Shown here in pieces: positions 22,801 to 32,368 of a stretch of 64,000 nucleotides of DNA. The first letter of the stretch is position 1; every line of letters starts with the position of its first letter. This DNA is from Caulochytrium protostelioides. Its lineage: Eukaryota > Chytridiomycota > Caulochytriomycetes > Caulochytriales > Caulochytriaceae. The DNA is taken from NCBI GenBank assembly GCA_003615045.1, contig ML014116.1:62001-126000 (forward strand), written 5' to 3'. The notes beneath the pieces were generated by a model. The model saw only the letters and a list, made by a program, of their open reading frames with translations, made no database searches and was not told the origin of the DNA. A program made the position numbers and the translations under genes.

Positions 22801-25800
22801 ACAAACTTCTGTTTCCGAGCAAGAGCGAGAAGCACCAGAAGCGCGTGCAGATTGAAGAAGCCGCCGAGAAGCCTGAGCTGGTCGCGTATACGCTGCGCAC
22901 GTGGGTACGGTGCCCCTTGCTCGCGGTCGTGCACGAGACCGGCGTGCTGAGCCCCGACGCGATGCGGGCATGGCTGGCGGGAGTGACGGCGTGCTTGATG
23001 GACAGCGATGCGCGGATCCGCAGCAAGGCGAGCGAGGTGCTGCTCCAGATCTTTGACCCAGACTTTGTGCCCTTCTGGGACGGGACCATGAGCGACTGGC
23101 AGCAGACGAGTCGCATGCCGATCACGACCTTCCGGACCCGGGCGATCCAAGCCACGAATGTGACGACAATGCGTGTGTTCTGGAAGCTCTCATCCCAAGT
23201 GATGCTCTCCATTAGCCGCCAGGTTCTGGAAGCGCGCGGCCCAACGGGCAGCGGCAACAGCAGCAGCAGCGGGTATGCTTCGCCGGGAACGACTAGCAAG
23301 AGTCTGCTCGCGCTCTCGCGGCAGCTGCTCGAGCGGCGGAACGCGTTCCTCATGACGAAGGGTCCGCTCGTGACGCTTGGCGCGCAGATGGCCGACCGCT
23401 TTGCGGCCTCGGTTGCGATGGAAGTCGCTTTTCTTGTCTACCTGTGCTCGGCCGACACCGACATCTCGGGCGGCGCCGCGCACTGCCTCGGGCATCTCGT
23501 GACCGAAGCCGAACTCACTGGCGAGGCCGAAGCGCCGTCCGTGCCGCCGCCGTCGCTGCCGCCTGCCGCTGCGCCCGCTGGCCCAACGGTCTCGGGCTCG
23601 GGCTCGGGCTCGACCGCTGCCTCCCCTGTGCCGCCGAGCGCACAGCACCTTCTCCGACGGCCGACGCGGCTGCTCGAGGTGCCGACCGACGAGCCGAGCG
23701 AGGGCCGTGCCACCTCCACAGCCTCGCTGGCCGGATCGACGGCGTCCGCCACGCTCAACGCTTCAGCTGGCCTGACGCCGCCCCCAACAGCGGCGGCGGA
23801 GGCGGCCGGTGGCGCCGGGGGGCCGGACCGCCACGCACCGCCCGCCCCATTGACCGCGGCGCCCATGCTGCCCGCATCGCTGATCCTGCCCATCGTGGAC
23901 AACATCCATGTCTACCGCGGCCTGCGCGACCTCTACACGGCCAACGGCTACGTCGTGGCCGGCCAGAAAGCCCAGCAGAAGCGCATCCGGACCGTGCTGC
24001 GCCGCGTCACGATCCCGACCGCGAGCAACATGGGCGCCTGGGAGGAAGTCTACCGCCGGTGGCGCGTGCTCAGCCAAACCATCGCGACTTCGCGGTATCC
24101 CCAGAGCGGGGGCAGCGGTGGCGGCGGGAATGCCGGTGACCTGGACGACGGTCCCAGCGGCGGCGGAAGTGGCGGTAGCGGCGGCGGGATCGGCAGCGGC
24201 ATCGACCATACCATGGGGAGTGGCAGCGGCAGCGGGATGGGCGGCGCAGCGGGAGGCGTGGGGGGTGGCGGTGGCCACCGCTCGCGTCGGCATAACCACG
24301 CGGCGGCCGCGGGCTTGGCCCAACAGCCCGTTGCGCACCACGCCAGCCGCTCCGAGTTCTTTGAGGACAAGGGCGAGTGGCAGAACTACACGGGGTTCCT
24401 CTGCGCGCTGGGAGGCATCTGCCTGCAAGCCTCGGCGCTCGCGAAGGCCCATCGGCAAGCGGCCTCGTCGACGGCGATTGAGCAGGGAGCGAGTGTGCTG
24501 CCTTCGGCCTCGGCCGCGACCTCGGTGTCCGCTTCCGCATTGTCGTCGACCGCTTCGTTGGTCGCGCCGGGGTCCGCCTCGGCTTCGGCTCCGGCATCGC
24601 GCCCGTCGCCGTGGAACGGCCTGGTGGGCGCGCAGCTGATGGCGGCGTATGCCGCGGCAGAGAAGACGGCCGACCGATTTGTCGGCGAGCTCGTGGAGCT
24701 GATGGTCTGCGACAACGTGATGGTGCGCGAAGCCGTCAAAGGGTTCCTCGGGGGCGAACTCAGCGGCGGCCTCTATGCGATCCTGTTCCAGCATCTCGAA
24801 AGTGTGGTGGTCCGATTCTTTGAGACGCTCGATGCGGGCTCCTATCACGAGCGCAACACGCTGTTTGTCGAGAACGCGATCAGCGTGCTGAAGCTGATTC
24901 TGGAGCGCGCAGTCGCCTCCGGGGAGTACCAGTTGCAGGGCAACCAGATCGATGTCGGCGGCCTGATCTCGAGCTTTATTACCTACCTCAACCGGCTGGG
25001 CACGCACCCCCACCAGGTTGGCGCCGCGCTGCGCATCAAGATCAAAACGTGCCAGCTGCTGGAGGTCCTGATGGACAAAAAGGAGATGGTCGGCTTGCGG
25101 CAGGAAATCTCATTCCGCAACCGGATGGTCCAGCACCTGTGCGACTGGAACTCCGAGTCTGCGCCCCTGTCCCGCGAATCCCACCTGAGCCCCGACGAGC
25201 TGCTCGCTTACAACACTAGCCACCAAAAGATGCACCGCGACCTCGACGTCGCGTCCATGAAGGCTATGATCCCTCTGCTGCTCGCGCTGCCCCTCCAAAG
25301 TACACCGGAGCCGCAGGGCTCCGAGGTCTCCAGCAAGCTCACGGCTATCGCGAAAGGCGATCTGCACCGTGCGGCCACCATCGCCGGCCATCACCTGCAT
25401 GGCGGCGGCGGCAGTAGCAGTAGCAACGTTCATAGTGGCGGCGATAGTGGCGAGGGTAGCGGCAGCGGCGGAGGCGGTGGCGGCGGCAGCAGCAGCGGGA
25501 GCGGTGGCGGTGGCGGCGACGAAGTCATGGAAGCGAAGGGCCGGCTCTTCTACAAGTACATCACCTTCTTTCTGAAGGTGCTGCACAAGTGTCGAATTCT
25601 CGAGACGATCAAGGTGGCGCCGTCCGCGACGAACACGAACAACGCTGACCTACAGATGCTCATGCAGCGCAGCAAAGAGCTGCTGAGTTACCTGGGCCCG
25701 CTCAAGCACTATACCATTCTGAGCATGTCGCACCTGCTCTCGGCGAACATGGACGTCGGGCTGCGCTACTCGCTGTCGATGGGTTACCACGAGGACAGCC

Positions 25801-28800
25801 GGACGCGCGCGGCATTTATGCAGGTGCTGACGAACATACTCAGCGTCGGCGCGGCCGAGCCTCTGTTTGCCGGCTTGGGCGACGAGACCCAGGTCCTACA
25901 GGAGCGGTACCGCCGGCTGGTGGACCTGGTGGTCGAGCGCGATCTGGCGATCGCGATGGCGCTCTGCGAAGTCGCACCTACGCCGGACGTCGACGCGGTG
26001 GCGAACAACATGATTGCCGTGTTTGAGGGCCGCGATGCCGCGATCCGTCTCATTTCCCAAGTCGTCGCGATCGAAGTGGCCCAGACCGACAAGCCAGCGG
26101 ACCTGTTCCGCCGCAACTCGACCGCGACGCGCCTGCTCACGGTGTTTGCGCGCAAGCAGGGGCAGCGGTATCTGAAGCAGATCCTGACGCCGCTGTTCCG
26201 CTTTCTCACGATTGACTTGCCCTCGGCGGGCGACGACGGCACGGGCGGTGGTGGCAGTGGCAGCGCGTCCATGACGTTTGAGCTGGACCCGACGCGACTG
26301 GGGCCCCACGATGACCCGGCTCGCAACCTCGCGAACGTGAAAGCCGTAGCGCAAACGTTCCTGGACGCGATGCTCAATCATCAGCATCCGGTCCCGCTGG
26401 AGATCCGCTTCGTGTGCGAGACGATCAGCCAGGTCGTGGGCGACCGGTTCCCGGAAGCCCGCGCGACCGCCGTCGGAGGGTTCTTGTTTCTACGCTTCTT
26501 CTGCCCCGCGATTGTGGCTCCCGAGAGTCACGGCCTCGTGGCGTCGCCCATTCTCCACCGCCCGCTGCGCCGCGGCCTCGTGCTCGTGACTAAAGTCATC
26601 CAGAACCTGGCCAACAACGTGCTGTTTGGCGTCAAGGAAAGCTTCATGGCCGGCCTCAATGATTTTCTGCGTGAGAATATCGCCCGCGTCCACGCGTTCC
26701 TGCGGGACGTCTCGACGCCGCCGCACCGCATCGCGTCGATGCTCGCGCAGGACAATGCCAATCTCGATGTCATTTTCCGGCAGCGCCAGGATGACGCTGC
26801 CGCTGCCGCTGCCGCTGCTGCCGCCGCCGCGGGCGACCACGGCGAGGCGAATGATGCTGTGCTTGAACCGCTGCGCCCGTCGCAGGCCCACCTGAACGAG
26901 CTGGCCATCATTCAACTCCACCGGCACCTCGCCATGAACCTCGACAAGATCGAGCGCCATCTCAACCTGCACTACCACGTGCTCAGCCGAACGGCCGTGA
27001 CGACCGCGACGACCGCAACGACGGCGGCAACGGCGGCGTCGGCTTCGGGTCCGCTCGTGACGACCAACAAGACGTTCAAGCAGCTGTCGACGCTGCTGGC
27101 GCAGCTGGGGCCGTCGCGCGACCCCTCGCGCCTGATTGGGATCATGGCGCACGACGGCAAGCACCACGGGGTCGGCGGATCCGGCCAGGGCCTTGGCATG
27201 GCGGCGACCGACGCGATGGCCAGCGCATCGGGCGCCGTCGCCGCGGCGATGCATGGCTCACACAGCCAACTCCTTGCGAGTGCTGGCGGCGCGAGTCGCG
27301 GCGACGGCGAGTTCGGGTCCGATGACCGCGGGCAGGGCCGGTTTCTGCACGAGTTTATGGCGCGCGTCGAAGAAGGCATCGCTCAGACGCCGCTGCTCGG
27401 CGAACTGCGCAGCCGCAACGGGTTCTTTGAGCACGGCATGTCGCGCGATAAGCGGCCCGTGCTGTATTACATTGCGCGGCGGATCGTGCCGAATGCGGTG
27501 GACATGAATGTGCTGTTCTACGCGCTGTTCTCGCTGCTGCGGCAGGTTGCCCACCGGCCCTACGATGTCGTGCTGGACGTCACGGCCTTCGAGGCCGACC
27601 ACGAGTGGCACCCCAAATGGGTCGCGTGCTTTGAGGCGCTGATGCTGGAAGAGCACGTGAACCACCTGGGCACGGTTTACGTGTACAACGTCAACTCGTC
27701 CTTCCGTCGTTGGACCAAGATGACGGCGCGGGTGCTCATGACCAAAGCATCTAAACGGTTTGTGTTCTGCGGGTCGCTGGCCGAGCTACACGAAGGCATT
27801 GCGCCGAGCGAGGTCGGTCTGCCGCGCGAAACGCTGCGGCTCGACCACGACGTACAGGCCGTTTACCCGTCCGTGCTTCGTATGCGCCGCCACCACCGCC
27901 AGCAGATCCCGGTCACCCTCAAGATCGGTCGCGACGCCCTCCAGCTCGTGACCATGAAGCCGCAGGAGATTTTGGGGTGCCTGACGACGTTCAACCAGAT
28001 CATCCGGTATGCGGATCTTCTGGAGATCAGCCCGGTCAGCGCGCGCCCGGACGACCCGGACTTGTCGATCAAGTTCACGGAAAAGATGACGGCGGTCGTC
28101 GCGCCTGCGGGGCCGGCAGGGATGACCTCGGTAGGCCCGCCGACGCCTGCGGCGCCCGCCGCTGCGCCCATGATCGGCGCTTCGGCCCTCGCTGCGGTGG
28201 CCCCCGCCGCCGCCGCTGCCGCCGGCAGCGGTCCGGGCGACTTTACGGACGTCGCCACGACCGTGTCTACGATCGTGAGCACGATGGTGCTCTCGCATCC
28301 CAAGAAGGATGCCATCATCCAAAGTTTAGCGGCCGCGAAAGCACGGTATCATCTGCACCGCCCGGCGAGCGACGCCGATAGCCGCAGCAACCTGCGCCCC
28401 TCGGACGTGCCGGGGACGCTGCTCAACATGGCACTGCTGAACATCGGCAGCGACGACGCGCCGCTGCGGCTTGCGTCGTATAACCTGCTGTTTGCGCTCG
28501 CGGCTTCTTTCCGTTTCGACGTGGGAAACCAGCTGCTCGATGCGAAGGGCCTGTGCATCCCGCAGAACAACCAGGCCTTTATCCGGTCCGTGTCGCAGCG
28601 GCTTGCCGCCACCGAGCGCCACCTCACCCTCGAGTTTCTGCTCGAGGCCTGTCTCGGCTTCGCTAAGTGCAAGACCGGCGAGGCGAAGCTCTACTGCCTG
28701 GAGTACATGGCGCCCTGGCTGCCGAATCTGGCCGTGTTTGCGCGTCCCAATGGCGGTGGCCTCGACTCCGGCACGATGCTCGCGAGCGGCGGGCTCTCCC

Positions 28801-31229
28801 CGACCTCCGAGAAACCCGTGGCGGGTGCCCACGGAGGGCCGCTTACGGATCCAACGGCTTCCGCCACGGCTCCCGCCACGGTGAACACGGCTGCCGCACC
28901 GTCATCGTCGGCGTCGCCGTCGCCCTCAGCCTCACCGTTGCCGCAGGGGCCCCATCTCCGCCACACCGCGGGTCCATCGCGCGACCAGACCGCGGGCTCG
29001 CCCAAGCTACACGAGATAGTGCGGCTGCTGATCGATCTGACGGTCAAGGAAAGCCACATCTTTCCCGTTGTGCAGAGCAAGATCTGGCTGGCGCTCGGGA
29101 AGGTTGAGGAAATGGTGCCGCTGATGCTGGACGCGTTCCTCGACACGGCGGTCCAGTATCGCCTCGGCTCGGCGCAGACGGAGGTCTTGGCCAACACATG
29201 CATCACGCTCGCGTCCGTCAATGTGAACCTCGTCTCGGGTAAAATCATCAGCTGCCTGCGCAAGGCGATCGGGCAGACGTCGTATGCGACGGCTCCGAGC
29301 CTAGTGAACCACAAGGCATGGAACCAGATCACGGTACTGCTGCGGTTCGTGCTGATGTTGAGCTTCAACAACCGCCTCAACGTGCAGCGGTACCTGCCGG
29401 AGCTCTTCCACATCACGACGCTCGTCGTTGGCCTCGGCGCGCCCATCGTCCGCGCCTCGGTGCACGGAATCATAGTTAATGTTGTGCAGAGCCTATGCAC
29501 AACGGGCCAGCTGCCCGCCAAGAACATGGCCCAGCTGCAGTCGCTTCTCGAAAGCCTCGCCGAAAGCAACGTCGACGCCCTTTTCGGACTCGCCTCAACG
29601 GCTTCGAACCCGCTCGCGAACCTGCACGACGTGGGCACCGCGTTCATGTTCTCGGCCGAGACGCTGAAGGGTGACGTTAACCGCTCGCTGCTGTTGCAGA
29701 GTCTCGAGGACATTGTCCGGCGGCTGCAGGATGTCATGACCTACGGCGCCGCCGACCCGGAGGCCTCCGCGATCTGGAAGAGTCGGTGGATGTCGCTGAT
29801 TGCGGCGACCGCTTTCCAGTACAATCCGGCGATCCAGCCACGCGCCTTTATCGCGCTCGGCTGTCTCGCCCGCATCGATGGCGGCGATGACTTGGTCTAC
29901 CAGATCATGGTTGCGCTGCGAGGCGCGCTGAGTCTCTTCGTGGACGACGAGAGCAGCCTAATTGTCTCGATCGTGATGTGCCTCTGCAGCATCGTCGGCG
30001 GCCTCGCAAGCACGTCGCGCTACATCCAGATGATGTTCTGGCTCGCGGTCGCGTTGATCCAGATCGGCAACCTCCACATCACCCAAGCGGCGCTGAACCT
30101 GCTGCACGTCGTCGTCAAGACGCTGGACGCCCGCGGGATGCTTGCGGGCGGCTTGGCGGCCGAGCTGTTGATGGCCCGAGAGACCGTCGCCGCGGAGGCC
30201 GACCAGCTCGATGCCGCGGTCGGCATCGTGTTCGGCCCGGACTACTTCCCGTTCGCGATGGCTGCGAATCTGATGAAGGGGCTGCGCCACCCGACCACCA
30301 AATCCCTCACGATGGCCGTGCTGACGACGCTGCTGGACATCGCGGCCGCGACCACGCCGCCGCCGCCGCCAGCCACAGTCCCGGACCGCCGCGTGCCCCC
30401 CGACCTGCTCGGGTACCTGGTGCCGCTGCTGCCCACGTCGAAGAGCCCCTACGATGTGTTGAGCGCCGTGCTCGCCCAGCAGGCCGGCGAGCACGGCACA
30501 GCCGCCGCCGCCAACATGGACGGCAGTGCGCCGGACGCGGACATGGACGCGGACGCGGACGTGGACGCGGACGTGCTGAGTGCTATCGCGCCGGAGACCG
30601 ACGAGCGGCCCGCGCTGGTGGCCGCGCGCGGCGTAGCCACGACCCCTCAATGTTCCGCAAGTCCGAGTCCGGCGACGTCGCACCGGGTGCTGGCCTTTCT
30701 GCATCTGCCGGACCCGCACGTCGCGATTCTGACGGTGTCGTTCATGACGGCGATGCTCGAGACGGCCGAATACGAGACCGAGCTGCTGTTCATCTACCGG
30801 TTTCTGTGCGAGGTGATGGCCGAGCTGCCGAACGTCCTCGCCGTCGTGTATGACGCGCTGTTCCCGCGCATGCTGCATGTGCTGCAGTCGTCGCAGAGTC
30901 CGCACGTGCTGACAGCCGTCCAGGACATCATGCACGTGATGATGTCGCACGGCCACGCGATGGTGCTGCCGGTCGGCGACGCCGCGCCGCCCCGCGCCGG
31001 GCCCGGGTCCGGCCCGCACGCCGCTCACCCCTATCTGCGGCCGCCGCCCGTGTCCCACGTCCACCGTGCGCTCCGCGACACCCACTTCGACCAGCCGCAG
31101 AGCGACTATCTCGCGGCGCTGGGCTTCAGCGGCCTCACGAGCGCGATGAGTTTCCAGACCACGAGCCGCGCCGATAAGCGGCGCAACGCGGCGCTCGCCT
31201 GCGCCGTCGTCACGGCCATCATTGCCTAG
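19896..31229 (+). CDS. NF1: Neurofibromin/Ira-type Ras GTPase-activating protein
   Basis: The protein stimulates GTP hydrolysis by Ras and so damps Ras-cAMP or MAPK signalling. From the ATG at 19896 (context CCACCATG) it has about 3777 residues, longer than human neurofibromin (2839) or yeast Ira2 (3079), mainly through Ala/Gly/Ser insertions. The RasGAP domain spans about residues 2010-2290. LFRRNSTATRLL contains the arginine finger (about residue 2072, aligned with human R1276), and FLRFFCPAIVAPE is the signature. A Sec14-PH module follows at about 2490-2735 (RPVLYYIARR, YNVNSSFRRW, LKIGRDALQLV), the combination specific to this family. Further on, HLTLEFLLEACLGF and LEYMAPWLPNL match the conserved C-terminal region. 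It is a single exon. The frame is also open from an ATG at 18807, adding 363 Arg/Pro-rich residues made largely of repeats. I prefer 19896. Confidence 0.96.
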   Translation: MTPQPAAGHAHAYGGQGSYAHPSYAHTTSHGHTTSQGHTTSQGSGAAIASMSTHSVAESHHSGMTGDGMMPSMPSASARSHDGRLVAPLIDRIREKLPITSGLPFSFLEADPVFNQNVATIVSLSAWRLPDVAAALTHLLETITPTPAYTASHAAHLHPGGYAGSASSTGQAQLDLYKSQLFVLRLLSHCLAHSWHCQRQWADAAASASGTGAMGDATYRGTSSPGSWPVQPPPPPPPGAASAVPAPATTPRHPIPGHSAAFHPPTHAEWRVPPLADPTPFDDVLAKAMLAAVARFFQTSAASINTDTINHTFSHPMSDATHPASAAAAAAAAAAAAAATAAGGSGSGGSSAPSGATEGGVYGGKPIASFFLEYGREDHGGSSNGWATATATAPATATVTSHAMSSHPDHPGIMHRGGTRPPASVAHALLITETSHRALAMELYRSAGRVLFYLSASNWSTIWSKIKSRLIYLAHAGASATQTDNTPVDREGGDLTELRLLEWCNLNRMRLSTVLNEVCHLVRALSKKAQFLTAIVLHRAIWNWIETFPLEFVALCQSGKRIGGHVEILFDTLHQLADTHRKKMVFWPLQTMLLILCPDILYQIAVVTHASHPGSGPHALPSSPSLGGLSASHGYPYPHAGDPASKKVAAILAKKAAYLDTLRKSLKTRLSDVAILSFVDLCRASTFVSKADGSALRMVVPGIEGELRDKLFDATRPVALAGAAPTGSDDALLDAAVATRCLTALFKLNPWGTLRTLVPVILDPVSPMVFKTILVKSCYALVSESRPLPWNPPIDASLAGSLRQLFSDYLNRDLVMREEQRGATNAAAGMPASSTAVGSGGGSGAAGGGSAVGPSAMGHSGSGSGGAGNGGVAMGVTASYPSGGLSSANLSAQHSKNASPNGSLGSLSAHDAASAAAVLSRSGTGTHTGNHTPGGGGGPGSGPGCASVSISGTPTLTQMPMPMPIPGKNKLLFPSKSEKHQKRVQIEEAAEKPELVAYTLRTWVRCPLLAVVHETGVLSPDAMRAWLAGVTACLMDSDARIRSKASEVLLQIFDPDFVPFWDGTMSDWQQTSRMPITTFRTRAIQATNVTTMRVFWKLSSQVMLSISRQVLEARGPTGSGNSSSSGYASPGTTSKSLLALSRQLLERRNAFLMTKGPLVTLGAQMADRFAASVAMEVAFLVYLCSADTDISGGAAHCLGHLVTEAELTGEAEAPSVPPPSLPPAAAPAGPTVSGSGSGSTAASPVPPSAQHLLRRPTRLLEVPTDEPSEGRATSTASLAGSTASATLNASAGLTPPPTAAAEAAGGAGGPDRHAPPAPLTAAPMLPASLILPIVDNIHVYRGLRDLYTANGYVVAGQKAQQKRIRTVLRRVTIPTASNMGAWEEVYRRWRVLSQTIATSRYPQSGGSGGGGNAGDLDDGPSGGGSGGSGGGIGSGIDHTMGSGSGSGMGGAAGGVGGGGGHRSRRHNHAAAAGLAQQPVAHHASRSEFFEDKGEWQNYTGFLCALGGICLQASALAKAHRQAASSTAIEQGASVLPSASAATSVSASALSSTASLVAPGSASASAPASRPSPWNGLVGAQLMAAYAAAEKTADRFVGELVELMVCDNVMVREAVKGFLGGELSGGLYAILFQHLESVVVRFFETLDAGSYHERNTLFVENAISVLKLILERAVASGEYQLQGNQIDVGGLISSFITYLNRLGTHPHQVGAALRIKIKTCQLLEVLMDKKEMVGLRQEISFRNRMVQHLCDWNSESAPLSRESHLSPDELLAYNTSHQKMHRDLDVASMKAMIPLLLALPLQSTPEPQGSEVSSKLTAIAKGDLHRAATIAGHHLHGGGGSSSSNVHSGGDSGEGSGSGGGGGGGSSSGSGGGGGDEVMEAKGRLFYKYITFFLKVLHKCRILETIKVAPSATNTNNADLQMLMQRSKELLSYLGPLKHYTILSMSHLLSANMDVGLRYSLSMGYHEDSRTRAAFMQVLTNILSVGAAEPLFAGLGDETQVLQERYRRLVDLVVERDLAIAMALCEVAPTPDVDAVANNMIAVFEGRDAAIRLISQVVAIEVAQTDKPADLFRRNSTATRLLTVFARKQGQRYLKQILTPLFRFLTIDLPSAGDDGTGGGGSGSASMTFELDPTRLGPHDDPARNLANVKAVAQTFLDAMLNHQHPVPLEIRFVCETISQVVGDRFPEARATAVGGFLFLRFFCPAIVAPESHGLVASPILHRPLRRGLVLVTKVIQNLANNVLFGVKESFMAGLNDFLRENIARVHAFLRDVSTPPHRIASMLAQDNANLDVIFRQRQDDAAAAAAAAAAAAGDHGEANDAVLEPLRPSQAHLNELAIIQLHRHLAMNLDKIERHLNLHYHVLSRTAVTTATTATTAATAASASGPLVTTNKTFKQLSTLLAQLGPSRDPSRLIGIMAHDGKHHGVGGSGQGLGMAATDAMASASGAVAAAMHGSHSQLLASAGGASRGDGEFGSDDRGQGRFLHEFMARVEEGIAQTPLLGELRSRNGFFEHGMSRDKRPVLYYIARRIVPNAVDMNVLFYALFSLLRQVAHRPYDVVLDVTAFEADHEWHPKWVACFEALMLEEHVNHLGTVYVYNVNSSFRRWTKMTARVLMTKASKRFVFCGSLAELHEGIAPSEVGLPRETLRLDHDVQAVYPSVLRMRRHHRQQIPVTLKIGRDALQLVTMKPQEILGCLTTFNQIIRYADLLEISPVSARPDDPDLSIKFTEKMTAVVAPAGPAGMTSVGPPTPAAPAAAPMIGASALAAVAPAAAAAAGSGPGDFTDVATTVSTIVSTMVLSHPKKDAIIQSLAAAKARYHLHRPASDADSRSNLRPSDVPGTLLNMALLNIGSDDAPLRLASYNLLFALAASFRFDVGNQLLDAKGLCIPQNNQAFIRSVSQRLAATERHLTLEFLLEACLGFAKCKTGEAKLYCLEYMAPWLPNLAVFARPNGGGLDSGTMLASGGLSPTSEKPVAGAHGGPLTDPTASATAPATVNTAAAPSSSASPSPSASPLPQGPHLRHTAGPSRDQTAGSPKLHEIVRLLIDLTVKESHIFPVVQSKIWLALGKVEEMVPLMLDAFLDTAVQYRLGSAQTEVLANTCITLASVNVNLVSGKIISCLRKAIGQTSYATAPSLVNHKAWNQITVLLRFVLMLSFNNRLNVQRYLPELFHITTLVVGLGAPIVRASVHGIIVNVVQSLCTTGQLPAKNMAQLQSLLESLAESNVDALFGLASTASNPLANLHDVGTAFMFSAETLKGDVNRSLLLQSLEDIVRRLQDVMTYGAADPEASAIWKSRWMSLIAATAFQYNPAIQPRAFIALGCLARIDGGDDLVYQIMVALRGALSLFVDDESSLIVSIVMCLCSIVGGLASTSRYIQMMFWLAVALIQIGNLHITQAALNLLHVVVKTLDARGMLAGGLAAELLMARETVAAEADQLDAAVGIVFGPDYFPFAMAANLMKGLRHPTTKSLTMAVLTTLLDIAAATTPPPPPATVPDRRVPPDLLGYLVPLLPTSKSPYDVLSAVLAQQAGEHGTAAAANMDGSAPDADMDADADVDADVLSAIAPETDERPALVAARGVATTPQCSASPSPATSHRVLAFLHLPDPHVAILTVSFMTAMLETAEYETELLFIYRFLCEVMAELPNVLAVVYDALFPRMLHVLQSSQSPHVLTAVQDIMHVMMSHGHAMVLPVGDAAPPRAGPGSGPHAAHPYLRPPPVSHVHRALRDTHFDQPQSDYLAALGFSGLTSAMSFQTTSRADKRRNAALACAVVTAIIA

Positions 31230-32368
31230 ATCGCGATGCCGGAGAGCTTCCTGCGACTTCGCCATCACCGTCGCCGCCATGGTGTCCATGACGCTCTGTT
31301 ACTGTTGAACCTCATGTGGAACATTCCGACCCCTGTGAAAGACGAAGGACGATATGCGTCATCAAACCAATGGATGGAGCTAGGCCTTGCAGGATGAGCA
31401 GAGAGGGCTGGATGCGTCGATGTGATGTTGGCAGGATCACATAACACGGCGTCTCTGTATCATGTTGGTACAACGATGGCGGCACGAGACGTCTCTTTTG
31501 ATTTTGGATCGGTGTACCATGGGTGTAGACGAGTACAACCCGGCCGATCGGGAACGATGGGCGAGCGGCGACGAAAGCTTCTTACGGAGACGACGTTGCG
31601 CGTGGCGCAGCAGCCGGAGCTGAGGGGGCAGGCGGGGGCGTCGTCGAGGGCTCTGGGGTGCAACCCTGCGGCTCGGGCCGGGCTAGCCGCGGCACGCATC
31701 ACGCGCGCGCGCATGCATGCTGACTCTCCGTGCACCCTACCGCTGCCCGGGCCGAACAGAAGACAGAAATGCGTGCGGGTGGGTGGCGCTGTCGTCATCG
31801 CGTGCCATCCCTGTCGACGGTGGATGCGGAAGTCTCGTTGCCGCTCCCGGGGTCGGCCTCCGCCACCGAAACTCCGATACGCTCCGATACGCTCCAATAC
31901 GCTCCGATACACGACGGTTCGCTACAGGCCCTCGACGCCCTCGATGCTGCGGGCTTTGATGCGCCCTCGCTCGCCCTCGCTGTTGACGTTGCTTCTGCTG
32001 TCGCCTTCGCCTGCCCTCGATCCCCTTTCGCCCTCCTGTCTGCGCGGTGCTGCTTGAAGCGAGAGTTCGGCGACAAGCCGGCTACCCCGCGTCCGCCTCG
32101 CCCCGCTCCCGCCGCGGCCCGACACGCGCGTCGCTCCAGCCGCCATTGCTGCCACGCCAATCGATTATCCGTCTCCCGCGTCTGCGAGACGCGCGCATCG
32201 ACTCGCCGTATCCAACGCTGTCCGTGCCCCGCGCCCGAGCCTCGATCGCCGCTCGTGACCACCGAGCGGTGGGAGCCGCCGCCGTCGCTCCTGCCGCCGC
32301 CATCGCCTCGTGAACCGCGGGACCGCTTGCGGAACGGCTCCTGGCCCGGCGCAGGGCCGTCCCGAGCC
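31230..32368. other. Intergenic region, neurofibromin 3' end to PPR-like gene
   Basis: About 1.1 kb without a supported gene. The frame of the downstream protein stays open back to an ATG at 31769, but the extra 200 residues are Arg/Pro-rich and unlike a protein start. It contains the 10-base tandem repeat listed separately. Confidence 0.55.
31871..31910. repeat. Four 10-base tandem units
   Basis: The unit is gctccgatac; the third copy has one change (gctccaatac). Confidence 0.95.
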
